DNA of 36,660 nucleotides from positions 1 to 36,660 of the forward strand of contig DGUE01000191.1 of the NCBI GenBank assembly GCA_002393895.1, read 5' to 3'. Within the stretch, counting starts at the first letter, position 1, and each line of letters opens with the position of its first letter. Below are positions 24,032 through 33,178 of this stretch, one piece after another. The DNA comes from Bacteroidales bacterium UBA4318 (lineage in GTDB: Bacteria > Bacteroidota > Bacteroidia > Bacteroidales > UBA932). The notes beneath the pieces are model-generated. The model made no database searches, was not told the origin of the DNA, and saw nothing but the letters and a program-made list of their open reading frames with translations. A program made the position numbers and the translations under genes.

Positions 24032-25688
24032 ACTGGATTATAAATCTGTAAACAAACTCTTTGAAAACAGCTTCAAGGAGCATTGGGACCGGGATGCCCT
24101 GTCCAACTATCAGGGTCGTACGCTAACTTACCGCGAGGTTGCCGAGCGCATAGCCATGCTTCACATCTGCTTCGAGCAGTGCGGCCTGCAGAAAGGGGAC
24201 AAAGTAGCCCTCTGCTCGCGCAACCAGGCCAACTGGGGCGTGTGCTTCCTCGCTGCGCTCACATACGGAGCAGTCCCTGTGCCCATACTTCATGAATTCA
24301 AATCCGCCAACGTCCACTATCTGGTGAACCATTCAGAGTCCAAGGTGCTCTTCGTGGGGGAAACAGAGTGGGAAGGCCTGTCCGAGGCGGAAATGCCCGG
24401 TCTGTCGGTGGTGGTTCTGATGAACAACTGGAACTTCCTATATTCCAGGAACGACTCTCTTTCGGCCGTCCGCGACAACATCTCCAGAACCTTCAACGAG
24501 AAGTATCCCGATGGCTTCAAGCCGGATGATATCAATTATTATGAAGACAGCCCGGAAGAGCTGGCGCTTATAAACTACACCTCCGGCACCTCCGGCTTCT
24601 CGAAGGGAGTGATGCTGCCGTACCGCTCGCTCTACACCAACATCAACCTGGCATTCGCGGCCGAACCGCAGATGAGCTGCGCGTCGGAAGTGGTGGCCAT
24701 GCTGCCTTCCGCACACATGTACGGGCTGATGTTCGAGCTGATGTACGAGATGGTGATAGGTGCGCACGTGCACTTCCTCACCCGTCTTCCCAGCCCCAAG
24801 ATCATAATGAAGGCCTTCCAGGAGATACACCCGGACATCATCATCGCGGTGCCCCTGATTATGGAGAAGGTCTACAAGACCCAGCTCAAGCCCATTGCAG
24901 ACCGCACCAGGACCATGATGTACGTGCCTCTGCTCGGGCAGGCCATACAGAAAAAGATACGGGACGGCCTCATCAATGCCTTCGGCGGTCGTTTCGAGGA
25001 GGTAATCCTCGGTGGCGCGGCGTTCAACCCTGAGGTGGAAGCCTTCCTTCGCAGGATTCACTTCCCCTTCACCGTGGGCTACGGCATGACCGAGTGCGGC
25101 CCCATCATCACCTACGAAAAATGGTTCCGCACACGCCGCAACTCCTGCGGAAAGGCCATCCCGGGCTGTGAGATACGCATCGATTCCGCCAATCCCCACA
25201 AGATTCCCGGTGAGGTGCAGATCAAGGGTGGCAATGTTTTCCTGGGCTACTACAAGAATCGCGAGGAGACCAGAAAATGCTTCACCAATGACGGATGGTT
25301 CAAGACAGGGGATATGGGAGTGATGGACACCGACGGCTACCTCTACCTGCGCGGCCGCTCCAAGTGCATGATCCTTGGTGCGAATGGGCAGAACGTGTAT
25401 CCTGAAGAATTGGAAGCCGTCATCAACAATGCCTCCTACGTGGTGGAATCCCTGGTCATCGAAGATGCAGGCGGGCTCACTGCGCTCATCTATCCGGACT
25501 ACCAGCAGGGGCAGAACGACGGCATGGACCGCGAGCAGCTGGAGCAGAGGCTTATGGACAGCCTGCCGGAATTCAACAAGCTCCTGCCTGCCTATGCACA
25601 GCTCAAGAAGATAGAGCTGATGCCCGAGGACTTCGAGCGTACCCCCAAGAAGAGTATCAAACGTTACCTTTATCAGAGAAACAAATGA
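24021..25688 (+). CDS. AMP-forming acyl-CoA synthetase (long-chain type)
   Basis: A 555-residue member of the ANL adenylating family. The phosphate-binding loop is YTSGTSGFSKG at 186-196, the core motif YGMTECGP is at 354-361, DGWFKTGD at 424-431 and YLRGRSKCMI at 442-451, and the C-terminal lysine lies in TPKKSIKRYLY. These activate a fatty acid to acyl-AMP and then acyl-CoA in the cytoplasm or at the inner membrane. The exact chain length is not readable. It overlaps the upstream lipoprotein gene and shares four bases with the dCMP deaminase gene. Confidence 0.92.
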   Translation: MLTELDYKSVNKLFENSFKEHWDRDALSNYQGRTLTYREVAERIAMLHICFEQCGLQKGDKVALCSRNQANWGVCFLAALTYGAVPVPILHEFKSANVHYLVNHSESKVLFVGETEWEGLSEAEMPGLSVVVLMNNWNFLYSRNDSLSAVRDNISRTFNEKYPDGFKPDDINYYEDSPEELALINYTSGTSGFSKGVMLPYRSLYTNINLAFAAEPQMSCASEVVAMLPSAHMYGLMFELMYEMVIGAHVHFLTRLPSPKIIMKAFQEIHPDIIIAVPLIMEKVYKTQLKPIADRTRTMMYVPLLGQAIQKKIRDGLINAFGGRFEEVILGGAAFNPEVEAFLRRIHFPFTVGYGMTECGPIITYEKWFRTRRNSCGKAIPGCEIRIDSANPHKIPGEVQIKGGNVFLGYYKNREETRKCFTNDGWFKTGDMGVMDTDGYLYLRGRSKCMILGANGQNVYPEELEAVINNASYVVESLVIEDAGGLTALIYPDYQQGQNDGMDREQLEQRLMDSLPEFNKLLPAYAQLKKIELMPEDFERTPKKSIKRYLYQRNK

Positions 25689-26092
25689 ACAAGTTCGACG
25701 ATAAATACATAAGGATGGCCAAGATCTGGGCCACCAACTCCTACTGCAAGCGCCGCCAGGTAGGTGCTCTGCTCGTGAAGGACAAGATGATTATCTCGGA
25801 TGGCTATAATGGCACTCCTTCAGGTTTTGAAAACGAATGCGAAGATGGAAATGTTACAAAACCTTATGTGCTTCACGCAGAGGCCAATGCCATTACGAAG
25901 GTCGCAAAATCCGGCAACTCGTCCCAGGGGGCCACTCTGTATGTAACCGCCTCCCCATGCATCGAGTGCTCCAAGCTGATTATCCAGGCAGGCATCAGCA
26001 GAGTTGTCTATAGTGAAGAGTACCGTCTGGACGATGGCATCCGGCTGCTCCGCCGTGCCGGTATAGAGGTGGAAAAAGTGGACGCGGAATGA
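25685..26092 (+). CDS. dCMP deaminase (zinc-dependent cytidine deaminase family)
   Basis: A 135-residue enzyme. The zinc site is HAE (H64, E66) and PCIEC (C92, C95), with the family segment GYNGTPSGFENECEDG in front. It converts dCMP to dUMP for thymidylate synthesis, or belongs to the ComE operon protein 2 group. The gene overlaps the ligase and the S41 protease genes by four bases each (ATGA), so the whole stretch is translated from one mRNA. Confidence 0.92.
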   Translation: MNKFDDKYIRMAKIWATNSYCKRRQVGALLVKDKMIISDGYNGTPSGFENECEDGNVTKPYVLHAEANAITKVAKSGNSSQGATLYVTASPCIECSKLIIQAGISRVVYSEEYRLDDGIRLLRRAGIEVEKVDAE

Positions 26093-27663
26093 GAAAGTAT
26101 TCATCTGTATTCGTCGCTCTGCTGGGAGTGCTCGTAGGTGCCCTCGCCGTGCTCACATTTCAAAAGGCACAGCAGAACAGGCGCCTGATGGTCTCGGAGC
26201 TGCGGGATTGGCGTAAGCTCAATCTCGTGCTTCAGTCCCTGGACGAGCATTACGTGGACACCGTGGACCGCAAGGCGGTGACGGATGCTGCCATTACCGC
26301 CGCCCTGGGCGCTCTGGATCCCCATTCCGTCTATATGCCGCCGGCAGTGCTGGAGGAGTCTGAAACGGAGCTTGCCGGGAATTTCGATGGCATAGGAATC
26401 CAGTTCAACGTTCCCAACGATACCGCTATAGTGCTCGAGGTAATCCCTGGAGGCCCTTCCGAAAAGATTGGCCTGCAGCCCGGGGACCGCATCCTGAAAG
26501 TCGATGAGAAGAACATTGCTGGGGTCAAGTTCCCTCAGGACAGCATGGTGCGCAAGATGCGCGGCCCGTCCGGGTCGAAAGTCACCATCACGGTCCTGCG
26601 GGACGGCGAAACCGTTCCCTTCGAAATCACCCGTGGAAAAATTCCCATGAACAGCCTGGATGCTGCCTTCATGGTGGATGATACAACCGGATATGTGCGC
26701 CTCAGCAAGTTCGCGCGCACTACATATGAAGAGGTGGCGCAGGCTGGCGAAGCCCTTCTGAAACAGGGCATGAAGCGTATGATATTCGACCTTCGGGACA
26801 ATGGCGGGGGCTTCTTCGACCAGGCCTTCCTTCTCGCCGACATGTTCCTCCCGAAAGGTGCCGAGATCGTTTATCTCGAAGGCCGCAACCATCCCCGTCA
26901 GGACTTCAACGCCACCGGCAAGGGGAAACTGCAGGATGTGGGCCTGGTGGTTCTGATCAACGAGAACTCCGCTTCCTCCAGCGAGATCTTCGCAGGAGCC
27001 ATCCAGGATAACGACCGGGGAACCATCGTTGGGCGCCGTTCCTTTGGCAAGGGCCTGGTGCAGGAGCCTCTCTACTTCACCGACGGCAGCGGCCTTCGCA
27101 TCACCGTAGCCCGCTATCATACCCCTTCGGGCAGATGCATCCAGAAGCCGTATTCCAGCAGTGAAGAATACGCCTACGACATCTACTACCGCTATCGCGA
27201 CGGTGAGATGCTGAACGCAGACAGCGTCAAGGTTGACAAGAGTGAGGAATATCACACCCTGAGTGGCCGCACCGTGTACGGCGGGGGCGGAATTGTGCCG
27301 GACGTGTTCGTCCCCATCGACACCACACGCGCTTCCGACTTCTACCTTGCCTGCAACAGGAAGGCCACTGCCATGCGCTTTGCCTCGGCCTATTTCGATT
27401 CACACAAGACAGAGTTGCAGCAGATAGACGACTTCCGCAAGCTTGAACGTTACCTGGATTCCGCCGGCCTTGAGGGTAAATTCCTGGCTTTCGCCGCATC
27501 CAAAGACGGCCTTCGTCCCAAGTCGGCGGCCGAGTGGGCTTCGGAAAAGGAATACATGATGACTCAGGTGCGTGCGCTTGTCGGACGCTATTCCAAACTC
27601 GGAGACAAGGCATTCTACCGCATATACCTATATATAGACAACGTTTTTAAAGCAGCAATATGA
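26089..27663 (+). CDS. S41-family carboxy-terminal processing protease
   Basis: A 524-residue protease with an N-terminal membrane anchor (about 7-24). A PDZ domain covers about 95-180, with LQPGDRILKVDE at its core. The S41 domain has NENSASSSEI at 291-300 and FGKG at 319-322; the Ser-Lys dyad is S296 and K321, 25 residues apart as in E. coli Prc. A tail of about 150 residues follows. It cleaves C-termini of periplasmic or misfolded proteins. Its neighbours in the operon are unrelated metabolic and zinc-protease genes. Confidence 0.93.
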   Translation: MRKYSSVFVALLGVLVGALAVLTFQKAQQNRRLMVSELRDWRKLNLVLQSLDEHYVDTVDRKAVTDAAITAALGALDPHSVYMPPAVLEESETELAGNFDGIGIQFNVPNDTAIVLEVIPGGPSEKIGLQPGDRILKVDEKNIAGVKFPQDSMVRKMRGPSGSKVTITVLRDGETVPFEITRGKIPMNSLDAAFMVDDTTGYVRLSKFARTTYEEVAQAGEALLKQGMKRMIFDLRDNGGGFFDQAFLLADMFLPKGAEIVYLEGRNHPRQDFNATGKGKLQDVGLVVLINENSASSSEIFAGAIQDNDRGTIVGRRSFGKGLVQEPLYFTDGSGLRITVARYHTPSGRCIQKPYSSSEEYAYDIYYRYRDGEMLNADSVKVDKSEEYHTLSGRTVYGGGGIVPDVFVPIDTTRASDFYLACNRKATAMRFASAYFDSHKTELQQIDDFRKLERYLDSAGLEGKFLAFAASKDGLRPKSAAEWASEKEYMMTQVRALVGRYSKLGDKAFYRIYLYIDNVFKAAI

Positions 27664-28526
27664 AAATGGACGGACGCCGCGAGAGCGGCAATGTAGAAGA
27701 CCGCAGGCGACTTAGCGGCGGCGCGGCAACCGGGCTCGGCCTGGGCGGCGTGCTCATTGTTGGCATCATAACCCTCCTCATGGGCGGGGACCTTGGCGAC
27801 GTGGTGAAAAACGTCGGCAGCATGGGAGGAACCACTCAGGTCACCGAAACTACCAGGGAATTCACAGCCGAAGAAGAGGCCCTCGCGCAGTTCTCGCGCC
27901 AGATTCTGGCAAGCACCGAGGACGTGTGGACCGCCTACTTCAAGGCCGCAAAAATCGGTGCATACCGCACCCCGACCCTCGTGCTGTACACCGACGCAAC
28001 CGCTACCGGATGCGGCACCGGGCAGGCCGCGATGGGCCCGTTCTACTGCTCTTCCGACCAGAAACTCTACATCGACCTGAGCTTTTTCTCATCCATGAGG
28101 AAGAAGCTCGGGGCAGACGGGGATTTCGCCTACGCCTATGTGATTGCCCACGAGGTCGGTCACCACGTGCAGAATCTCCTCGGCACCCTTGGCCAGGCAC
28201 ATCAGCAGATGGCCCGCATGAGCAAGGCGGATGCCAACCGGGTCAGCGTGCGAATCGAGCTCCAGGCGGACTTCTACGCCGGCGTGTGGGCGCATTACGA
28301 GAAGCAGATGTTCAGCTCCATAGAGCGCGGAGACCTTGAAGAGGCCATCAACTGTGCCTCGGTGATAGGCGATGACTATCTTCAGAAGAAAGCCCAGGGC
28401 TATGCGGTGGAGGAATCCTTTACCCATGGCACCGCCGCCCAGCGCATGCGCTGGCTCAAAAAGGGAATGGATACCGGGGATCTCTCCCAGGGAGATACTT
28501 TCTCATTGAGAGACAATCAATTATAG
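27660..28526 (+). CDS. YpfJ-type neutral zinc metallopeptidase
   Basis: A 288-residue protein with the start of the mature family (MKMDGRRESGNVEDRRRLSG), one N-terminal membrane helix (about 22-40) and the zinc motif HEVGHHVQ at 164-171. IELQADFYAGVW, carrying further ligand residues, lies downstream. The family is widespread (DUF neutral zinc metallopeptidase) but its substrate is unknown. ATG 27660 overlaps the S41 stop by four bases; an internal ATG at 27666 is a weaker option. Confidence 0.92.
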   Translation: MKMDGRRESGNVEDRRRLSGGAATGLGLGGVLIVGIITLLMGGDLGDVVKNVGSMGGTTQVTETTREFTAEEEALAQFSRQILASTEDVWTAYFKAAKIGAYRTPTLVLYTDATATGCGTGQAAMGPFYCSSDQKLYIDLSFFSSMRKKLGADGDFAYAYVIAHEVGHHVQNLLGTLGQAHQQMARMSKADANRVSVRIELQADFYAGVWAHYEKQMFSSIERGDLEEAINCASVIGDDYLQKKAQGYAVEESFTHGTAAQRMRWLKKGMDTGDLSQGDTFSLRDNQL

Positions 28527-28531
28527 TGGAT

Positions 28532-29632
28532 ATGGATAGGAGAGATTTCCTTAGAATATCGGCTGCCGGACTTGCCGGCCTTTCGATACCGGGGTTTCGA
28601 CTGCAAGCCTCGGAAGGTCCGGAAAAGGATAGGTATTCCATTGTGATTCTTGGCGACACCCACTACGACAATCCCGATGTGAGTGTCTACCATTCCGGCT
28701 ACACCGACCCTAAACCTGAGCGGGAAGAAGCTCACAGGAAGGAATTCGTGCGCAACGGAAAGATGTGGACCGGCCGCTGCCGGGACCTCGTAAAGCGCGC
28801 TGCCTGCCTGGTGGACGACGACACCCGCTACGTTTTCCAGGTGGGAGACCTTATCCAGGGTGATACTGCTGATGCCGAAGTGCACAAGCGCTTCCTCGAT
28901 GATGCGGTTACCATGCTCAAGGGCGCCATCGCCGCCGAGCTGCCGTTTGTAACCGTCACCGGCAACCACGACGTTCGCGGAAAAGACGACTCCGTGGCCC
29001 GCAAGGCCTATGTGGAGTATATGACCGACCGTATGTCCAAGGAGTTGGGGCAGGATGTGACAGACGTCAATTTCATGTTCCGAAGCGGGCCGGATGCCTT
29101 TGTGGTGATAGATTTCAACAAACCCAAGGTGGACCGCATCAAGGCTCTGCTCGAAGAGGCCCGCGGCTCCAGGCACATATTCGTCCTGGTCCACGCGCCC
29201 GCTTTTCCCTTCGACAGCCCGAATTACTGGTATTGGTATCTGTTGGGCAACAAGAAGGATTCCCGTGCTGAGCAGCGCCGCGAAATCCGTGCCCTTATGG
29301 CAAGCCTGAACGTTATAGTGCTGTGCGGCCACTCCCATACTACCGAGTTCCTGGATTGGCGGGGCGATGGCGGCCGCATCACCCAGATGACAATGAGCAG
29401 CGTCTGGAGCTCGGAAGCCCGTGGGCATTACAAGGTAGATGCATCCGGAGCCAAGGAGTATGGTAATGCCAAGGGGAAGGCCATTTTCGATGAATACCGC
29501 CCCGGTGTGGTAAAATACAGCAAGTCAGACGCCGCAGGCTCATACAAACTGGTCGTCGACGGCTCCCGGGTATACGTGGATTTCTATGCGGGAGACTCTG
29601 CCCGCCGCAGCAAACGCTTCATACTTCGCTGA
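28532..29632 (+). CDS. Tat-exported calcineurin-like metallophosphoesterase
   Basis: A 366-residue protein beginning MDRRDFLRISAAGLAGLSIP, a twin-arginine signal sequence. The phosphoesterase motifs are GDTHYD (D42, H44), QVGDLIQGD (D106), VTGNHDVRG (N145, H146), VLVHAPAF and LCGHSHTTEF. It should hydrolyse a phosphoester outside the cytoplasm using a binuclear metal centre loaded before export. A GTG at 28526 overlapping the previous TAG would add two residues; I prefer ATG 28532. The gene lies two bases upstream of the next start. Confidence 0.9.
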   Translation: MDRRDFLRISAAGLAGLSIPGFRLQASEGPEKDRYSIVILGDTHYDNPDVSVYHSGYTDPKPEREEAHRKEFVRNGKMWTGRCRDLVKRAACLVDDDTRYVFQVGDLIQGDTADAEVHKRFLDDAVTMLKGAIAAELPFVTVTGNHDVRGKDDSVARKAYVEYMTDRMSKELGQDVTDVNFMFRSGPDAFVVIDFNKPKVDRIKALLEEARGSRHIFVLVHAPAFPFDSPNYWYWYLLGNKKDSRAEQRREIRALMASLNVIVLCGHSHTTEFLDWRGDGGRITQMTMSSVWSSEARGHYKVDASGAKEYGNAKGKAIFDEYRPGVVKYSKSDAAGSYKLVVDGSRVYVDFYAGDSARRSKRFILR

Positions 29633-29634
29633 CC

Positions 29635-30603
29635 ATGGTAAAAAAGGAGTTTCGCATCCTATCTGCCGCTCTGCTGGCACTGTTGCTTGCGATGGGCGCC
29701 TGCAACAAAAACGCCGAGCAGCCTCAGCCCGTGCCCGATGATCCCGTAAGCGAAAGGGAACTCCCCGATGTAAAGGAGCTTGTATCAAAAGCTAAAGTCG
29801 TAAAGGAGATCCGCTCCTCGTCCTGCATCGAACTTGCAGGCGGTGTGCAGGAAACAGAACTCAGCCTTACCCTCACCAACGGATATAAGGAAAACATCTT
29901 CATCGTTACCGCAGACCTCAACAGGGACAGCATCTATGCCAGGGTGGCTCTTCCTTCCAATTTGAAGGAGAAGCCTGCCGGCGAGTGGCCAAGGCGCACC
30001 CTGACCAGCATAGCCTATTCCACCGACCTGGACGGGGGCATAGTGCTCGCGATGATCAACGCGGATTTCTGGAACACCAGCAAATTCACTCCCAGAGGGC
30101 CGGTCCACAGCAATGGATACGTAATCAGTTCTACCTTCGATCCCATGAGTAACAAGCAGGGCATATCCTTCGTAAGCTGTTCATCGGACGATAAGATGAG
30201 TATAGACCTGAGTTCATCCTACACCGAGGCATCCCTTGCCCTGCCGAATGTAACCGGTTCCGGGGTAATGCTTGCCTGGGACGGCAAGCAGGTGGATAAT
30301 TCCTCCTGGCCGGCAGACGACCGTCATCCCCGCACGGCCATAGGCTACACTAACGACGGCCTGGTGTATTTCTTCTGCGTAGACGGCAGGGATGAGGGCG
30401 TTTCGGAGGGGATGACCTACGACGAGATGGGTTGCATTTTCGAAGCTCTCGGCTGCGAACGGGCGGTGAACCTGGACGGCGGCGGCTCTACGCAGCTGCT
30501 GACCCGGAATCTCGCCACAGACAAATTTGAAATCCGGAACAAGCCTTCCGACGGATCGGAACGCGGTGTCATAAACGCCTGGGCGATAATGCAGAAGTTA
30601 TAG
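29635..30603 (+). CDS. Lipoprotein phosphodiester glycosidase (NAGPA domain)
   Basis: A 322-residue lipoprotein with lipobox GAC and Cys23. The NAGPA (uncovering-enzyme-like) domain fills the C-terminal part: HPRTAIGYTNDG, FFCVDGRDEG and the signature NLDGGGSTQLLT. Members cleave sugar-1-phosphodiester links such as those of teichoic acid or phospho-glycan caps. Together with the phosphoesterase before it, this suggests removal of phosphodiesters from an external glycan. It is the last gene of the + operon and its TAG overlaps the convergent C69 gene by six bases. Confidence 0.88.
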   Translation: MVKKEFRILSAALLALLLAMGACNKNAEQPQPVPDDPVSERELPDVKELVSKAKVVKEIRSSSCIELAGGVQETELSLTLTNGYKENIFIVTADLNRDSIYARVALPSNLKEKPAGEWPRRTLTSIAYSTDLDGGIVLAMINADFWNTSKFTPRGPVHSNGYVISSTFDPMSNKQGISFVSCSSDDKMSIDLSSSYTEASLALPNVTGSGVMLAWDGKQVDNSSWPADDRHPRTAIGYTNDGLVYFFCVDGRDEGVSEGMTYDEMGCIFEALGCERAVNLDGGGSTQLLTRNLATDKFEIRNKPSDGSERGVINAWAIMQKL

Positions 30604-32832
30604 CATCCGCTTGCCGAACAGATAGTATTTCTGGTCGCCGAACCATAGGACTCCTTCTCCGCTGAGCGCAGTATAGCTGGTGTAGAAGGAGTTTCCTGTA
30701 TCCCTTGGCGAGAAGATTCCGCCATCCGAGAACCACACCGGCTGGTGCGCACCCGGCACGAAGGTCCCGTCCAGACGGTACATGGGGCCCCGCATCTGAT
30801 AAGAGGTCATCCCGTTGAAATCGAAGCTGTTATGCACCATCAGGAAGTATCTTCCGCTGCGCGCTTCCGGCCCTGAATAGTCGTAGATAGGGCAGGGGGA
30901 GCGGGGTTGCAGGATAGCTTTGCCGCCATCGCGCATACGCAGGATTTCCGGGCGGCTCCAGTGGCGGCCGTTATCTTCGCTCACCGCCCACACCGGATGC
31001 CCCAGCGACGAGCGCATCACCGCGAACAGGCGCCCGTCCGGCAGGCCGACGATGCAGGCTTCTTCTATGGAATGCGGCTCCCTGGCCACGTAGGCCACGT
31101 CATTTTCCACCTTCCCGCCGTCGAAGGCTTCATCTCCGGTGTTGAAGAAGGAAATCCGAATGTCCCTCACTTCCGGGTCCTCGTCTATATTCTCGTACTG
31201 CCAGAATTCCACCCGGCTGACGCTGGCGCGGTCGTAGCGTGAGCATCCGGCCAGATAGCGCCCGTCCTGCCCGAAGCGCAGGGGCCTTTGCCACATGCAC
31301 CATACCGGGGGGATGGTGGGATCTTCCGGATCCTCCTTGAAGCGTATGGGGAAGGGGACGGTTTCGGGAGCGGACCAGGTCTCCCCGCAGTCATCGGAAT
31401 ATCTACCCTGCATTATGCCGCAGAGATGCTTTTTGAGGGTTGTTTCCTGGTTCCAGAGGCAGTACAGGCGACCGCTCTTGCTCAACATAGGCTGCTGCCA
31501 GGCGGCCACGGGTTTGGGGGCTGCAAGGGTGGGGGAGCCGGCGATGATCTTCGGTTCCGTCCATGTGCGTCCGCCATCCGCGCTGCGCGCAAATACCACA
31601 TGCTCGTCGTTCGCCGTTTCGAAGGAGCCTTGCGTCCAGAAGGCATACAGCAGGCCGCGGGCAGGGTCTTCCAGCACATGGAAATGGTCGTTGAAGCTGT
31701 CTCCGACCTTGCTGCCGTCCCGCCCGGATTCGGATTTCGGCTGCTTCGGCACGTAGACGGTGAAGTCGTGGGGGATGACGTCGATATCGGTCGAGGGATC
31801 CACATAGTGCCAGTAGAAGTGCTTCGGCCAGCGCTTGCGGAAGTCTCCCACGTCGCTGAAGTGCTTCTCCAGCGCCTCATCGGCAGTGGCGTAGCGGTGG
31901 CAGGATTCAGGGGATTTGGTGAAAACCGTCCACTGGCTCTGGCTCGCTGCATCCTGGTTCGGGTATCCGACCCAGATGACCGTGCCCCGCTTCGGGGGGA
32001 AGGCCGGATTCATCGTAAAGATGGTGGTGAGGGCCGTGTTCTTGTTGCAGATAGGTTCCTGAGTTAGGAGCAGAGAGAGATGCCTGCGGTGGAACTTCTG
32101 CCTGGGTTTGCGGGAGAAGGAATCCAGGTTGGTGTTGCCGAAAAACGTGTTCTGCGCGAGCGTATGGCGCTTGATGTTATGGCTGTCGGTGAGAGTTCCT
32201 GGGTCTGCATAGGCCTTGCGGAAGCTGAAGGCTCCGTCGCGCCGGGGCTTATACCATCCGCGCTTGCGAGCGTACTTTATTATATCCTTGCTACCCAGGA
32301 AGTTAGCCGTGTCTTTCAGATTGATTTCCCCTATGGTGTAGTAGTTGGGGATAGTGGCTATCTCGTCGTCCGGCACGCGCTGCGCCACCCAATGCCTGCC
32401 CTTTACCACGGCCACCACCCATCCTTCCTTCTGGTCGGCAACCAGATACGAGCGGCCGGAATCTGCATAGCCGAATCTCTCTACCAGCGAGCCTATTATG
32501 TGCACCGCCTCGCGGGCGCTGCGGGCTTTCTGGATGGCCGTGGTGCGCACTTCGTAGATTATGCTGCCCTGCGCCCGGTCTTCGCGGGATTTGCACTGGT
32601 CGGATGAGATGCAGACCCCGTATTCGTTGGCGTAGCTGTCGCCGGAAGCCTGCCCCGGAAACTCGAACCAGAGGTACGCTGCGCGGTCTTTCGTGGCCGG
32701 CACGTTGTAGATATTGAGCATCTGCTCGCCCCACTGGTCTTCGTTGTGGCCAAGGTAGACGTATCCGTCGGTGGTCGCGTTCCGCCCGGCGATTATGCCG
32801 AAGCACAGTATGGATATCAGGAGGGTGTTCAT
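30598..32832 (-). CDS. C69-family peptidase fused to a sialidase-like propeller
   Basis: A 744-residue protein starting at ATG 32832. Residues 1-9 are hydrophobic and lead to Cys10, followed by GIIAGRNATTDGYVYLGHNED, which has the layout of the C69 dipeptidase/Ntn-hydrolase active site (C, then xxxNxTTDG..HNED). Peptidase-like sequence continues to about 320. From about 375 a beta-propeller appears with Asp-box repeats SADGGRTWTEP (418-427), SDDCGETWSAP (479-489) and SEDNGRHWSRP (618-628), as in exo-sialidases. If processing exposes Cys10, the protein would carry two enzyme-like domains. A frame extended to 33057 is rejected because it crosses a repeat-rich non-coding region. Confidence 0.82.
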   Translation of the reverse strand: MNTLLISILCFGIIAGRNATTDGYVYLGHNEDQWGEQMLNIYNVPATKDRAAYLWFEFPGQASGDSYANEYGVCISSDQCKSREDRAQGSIIYEVRTTAIQKARSAREAVHIIGSLVERFGYADSGRSYLVADQKEGWVVAVVKGRHWVAQRVPDDEIATIPNYYTIGEINLKDTANFLGSKDIIKYARKRGWYKPRRDGAFSFRKAYADPGTLTDSHNIKRHTLAQNTFFGNTNLDSFSRKPRQKFHRRHLSLLLTQEPICNKNTALTTIFTMNPAFPPKRGTVIWVGYPNQDAASQSQWTVFTKSPESCHRYATADEALEKHFSDVGDFRKRWPKHFYWHYVDPSTDIDVIPHDFTVYVPKQPKSESGRDGSKVGDSFNDHFHVLEDPARGLLYAFWTQGSFETANDEHVVFARSADGGRTWTEPKIIAGSPTLAAPKPVAAWQQPMLSKSGRLYCLWNQETTLKKHLCGIMQGRYSDDCGETWSAPETVPFPIRFKEDPEDPTIPPVWCMWQRPLRFGQDGRYLAGCSRYDRASVSRVEFWQYENIDEDPEVRDIRISFFNTGDEAFDGGKVENDVAYVAREPHSIEEACIVGLPDGRLFAVMRSSLGHPVWAVSEDNGRHWSRPEILRMRDGGKAILQPRSPCPIYDYSGPEARSGRYFLMVHNSFDFNGMTSYQMRGPMYRLDGTFVPGAHQPVWFSDGGIFSPRDTGNSFYTSYTALSGEGVLWFGDQKYYLFGKRML

Positions 32833-32855
32833 GGTGGTTTCGCTGCTGGTTTTCC

Positions 32856-32863
32856 CAAAGATA
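32856..32863 (-). promoter_or_regulatory. Candidate -7 element of the C69 gene
   Basis: On the minus strand TATCTTTG (CAAAGATA at 32856-32863 on +) lies 23 bases before the start codon. No matching TTTG was found upstream, where the inverted-repeat element begins about 35 bases away. Confidence 0.5.
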
Positions 32864-32897
32864 ATGATAATTTTTATATCCCTTCCTGGTTTCCTGG

Positions 32898-32987
32898 GTG
32901 CTGTTAACGTCCGGTTTTTACGGACGTCGACGTCAAAAAAGGCCGAAAATGCTTTTGACGTCCTTGCTTTCCGGACGTCGACAGCAC
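32898..32987. repeat. Nested inverted-repeat element with five ACGTC pentamers
   Basis: Outer 17-base arms (32898-32914 and 32971-32987) match as reverse complements except at two positions. Inside lie a hairpin ACGTCCG/CGGACGT (32908-32927) and a perfect GACGTCAAAA/TTTTGACGTC repeat (32929-32938, 32953-32962). ACGTC occurs five times on the + strand between 32907 and 32978. It sits just upstream of the promoter of the C69 gene and may be its regulator site or an independent repeat. Confidence 0.75.
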
Positions 32988-33002
32988 TTGAAAACCCTAA
33001 GC

Positions 33003-33138
33003 GCTTCAGCGCGAACCGCCGGTTCCGGTCTGAGCAAAGCGAAGACGCGAGGGACATAAGGCGGCGGGGTACGTTAGGGGCAGAGCCCCTGACAAAACAC
33101 CTGGCATCCGCCAGGATGCTTCAGCGCGAACCGCCGGT
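33003..33138 (-). repeat. Palindromic intergenic repeat, copy 3
   Basis: The head AGGGGCAGAGCCCCT is at 33076-33090. Bases 33011-33093 match the reverse complement of 18331-18413. The 21-base start of its tail, GCTTCAGCGCGAACCGCC plus GGT, occurs twice in direct orientation (33003-33023 and 33118-33138), so a second, partial copy is attached on the right. The span 32833-33526 contains no gene; its small frames are chance. Confidence 0.8.
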
Positions 33139-33178
33139 CCCGGCCTGTATTAGCTAAGTTGCTGATATTTAATCAATT

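Noticed and set aside
26101..27255. A 384-codon minus-strand frame opposite the S41 protease
   Set aside because: The + frame carries the catalytic dyad and PDZ domain; the antisense frame has no motif.
32898..32987. Possible CRISPR array because of repeated ACGTC units
   Set aside because: The units are five bases long, unevenly spaced and nested as inverted repeats, and no cas gene is near.
32833..33057. N-terminal extension of the C69 gene
   Set aside because: It translates the ACGTC inverted-repeat element and repeat copy 3; the signal-like start at 32832 and the -7 box just upstream fit better.
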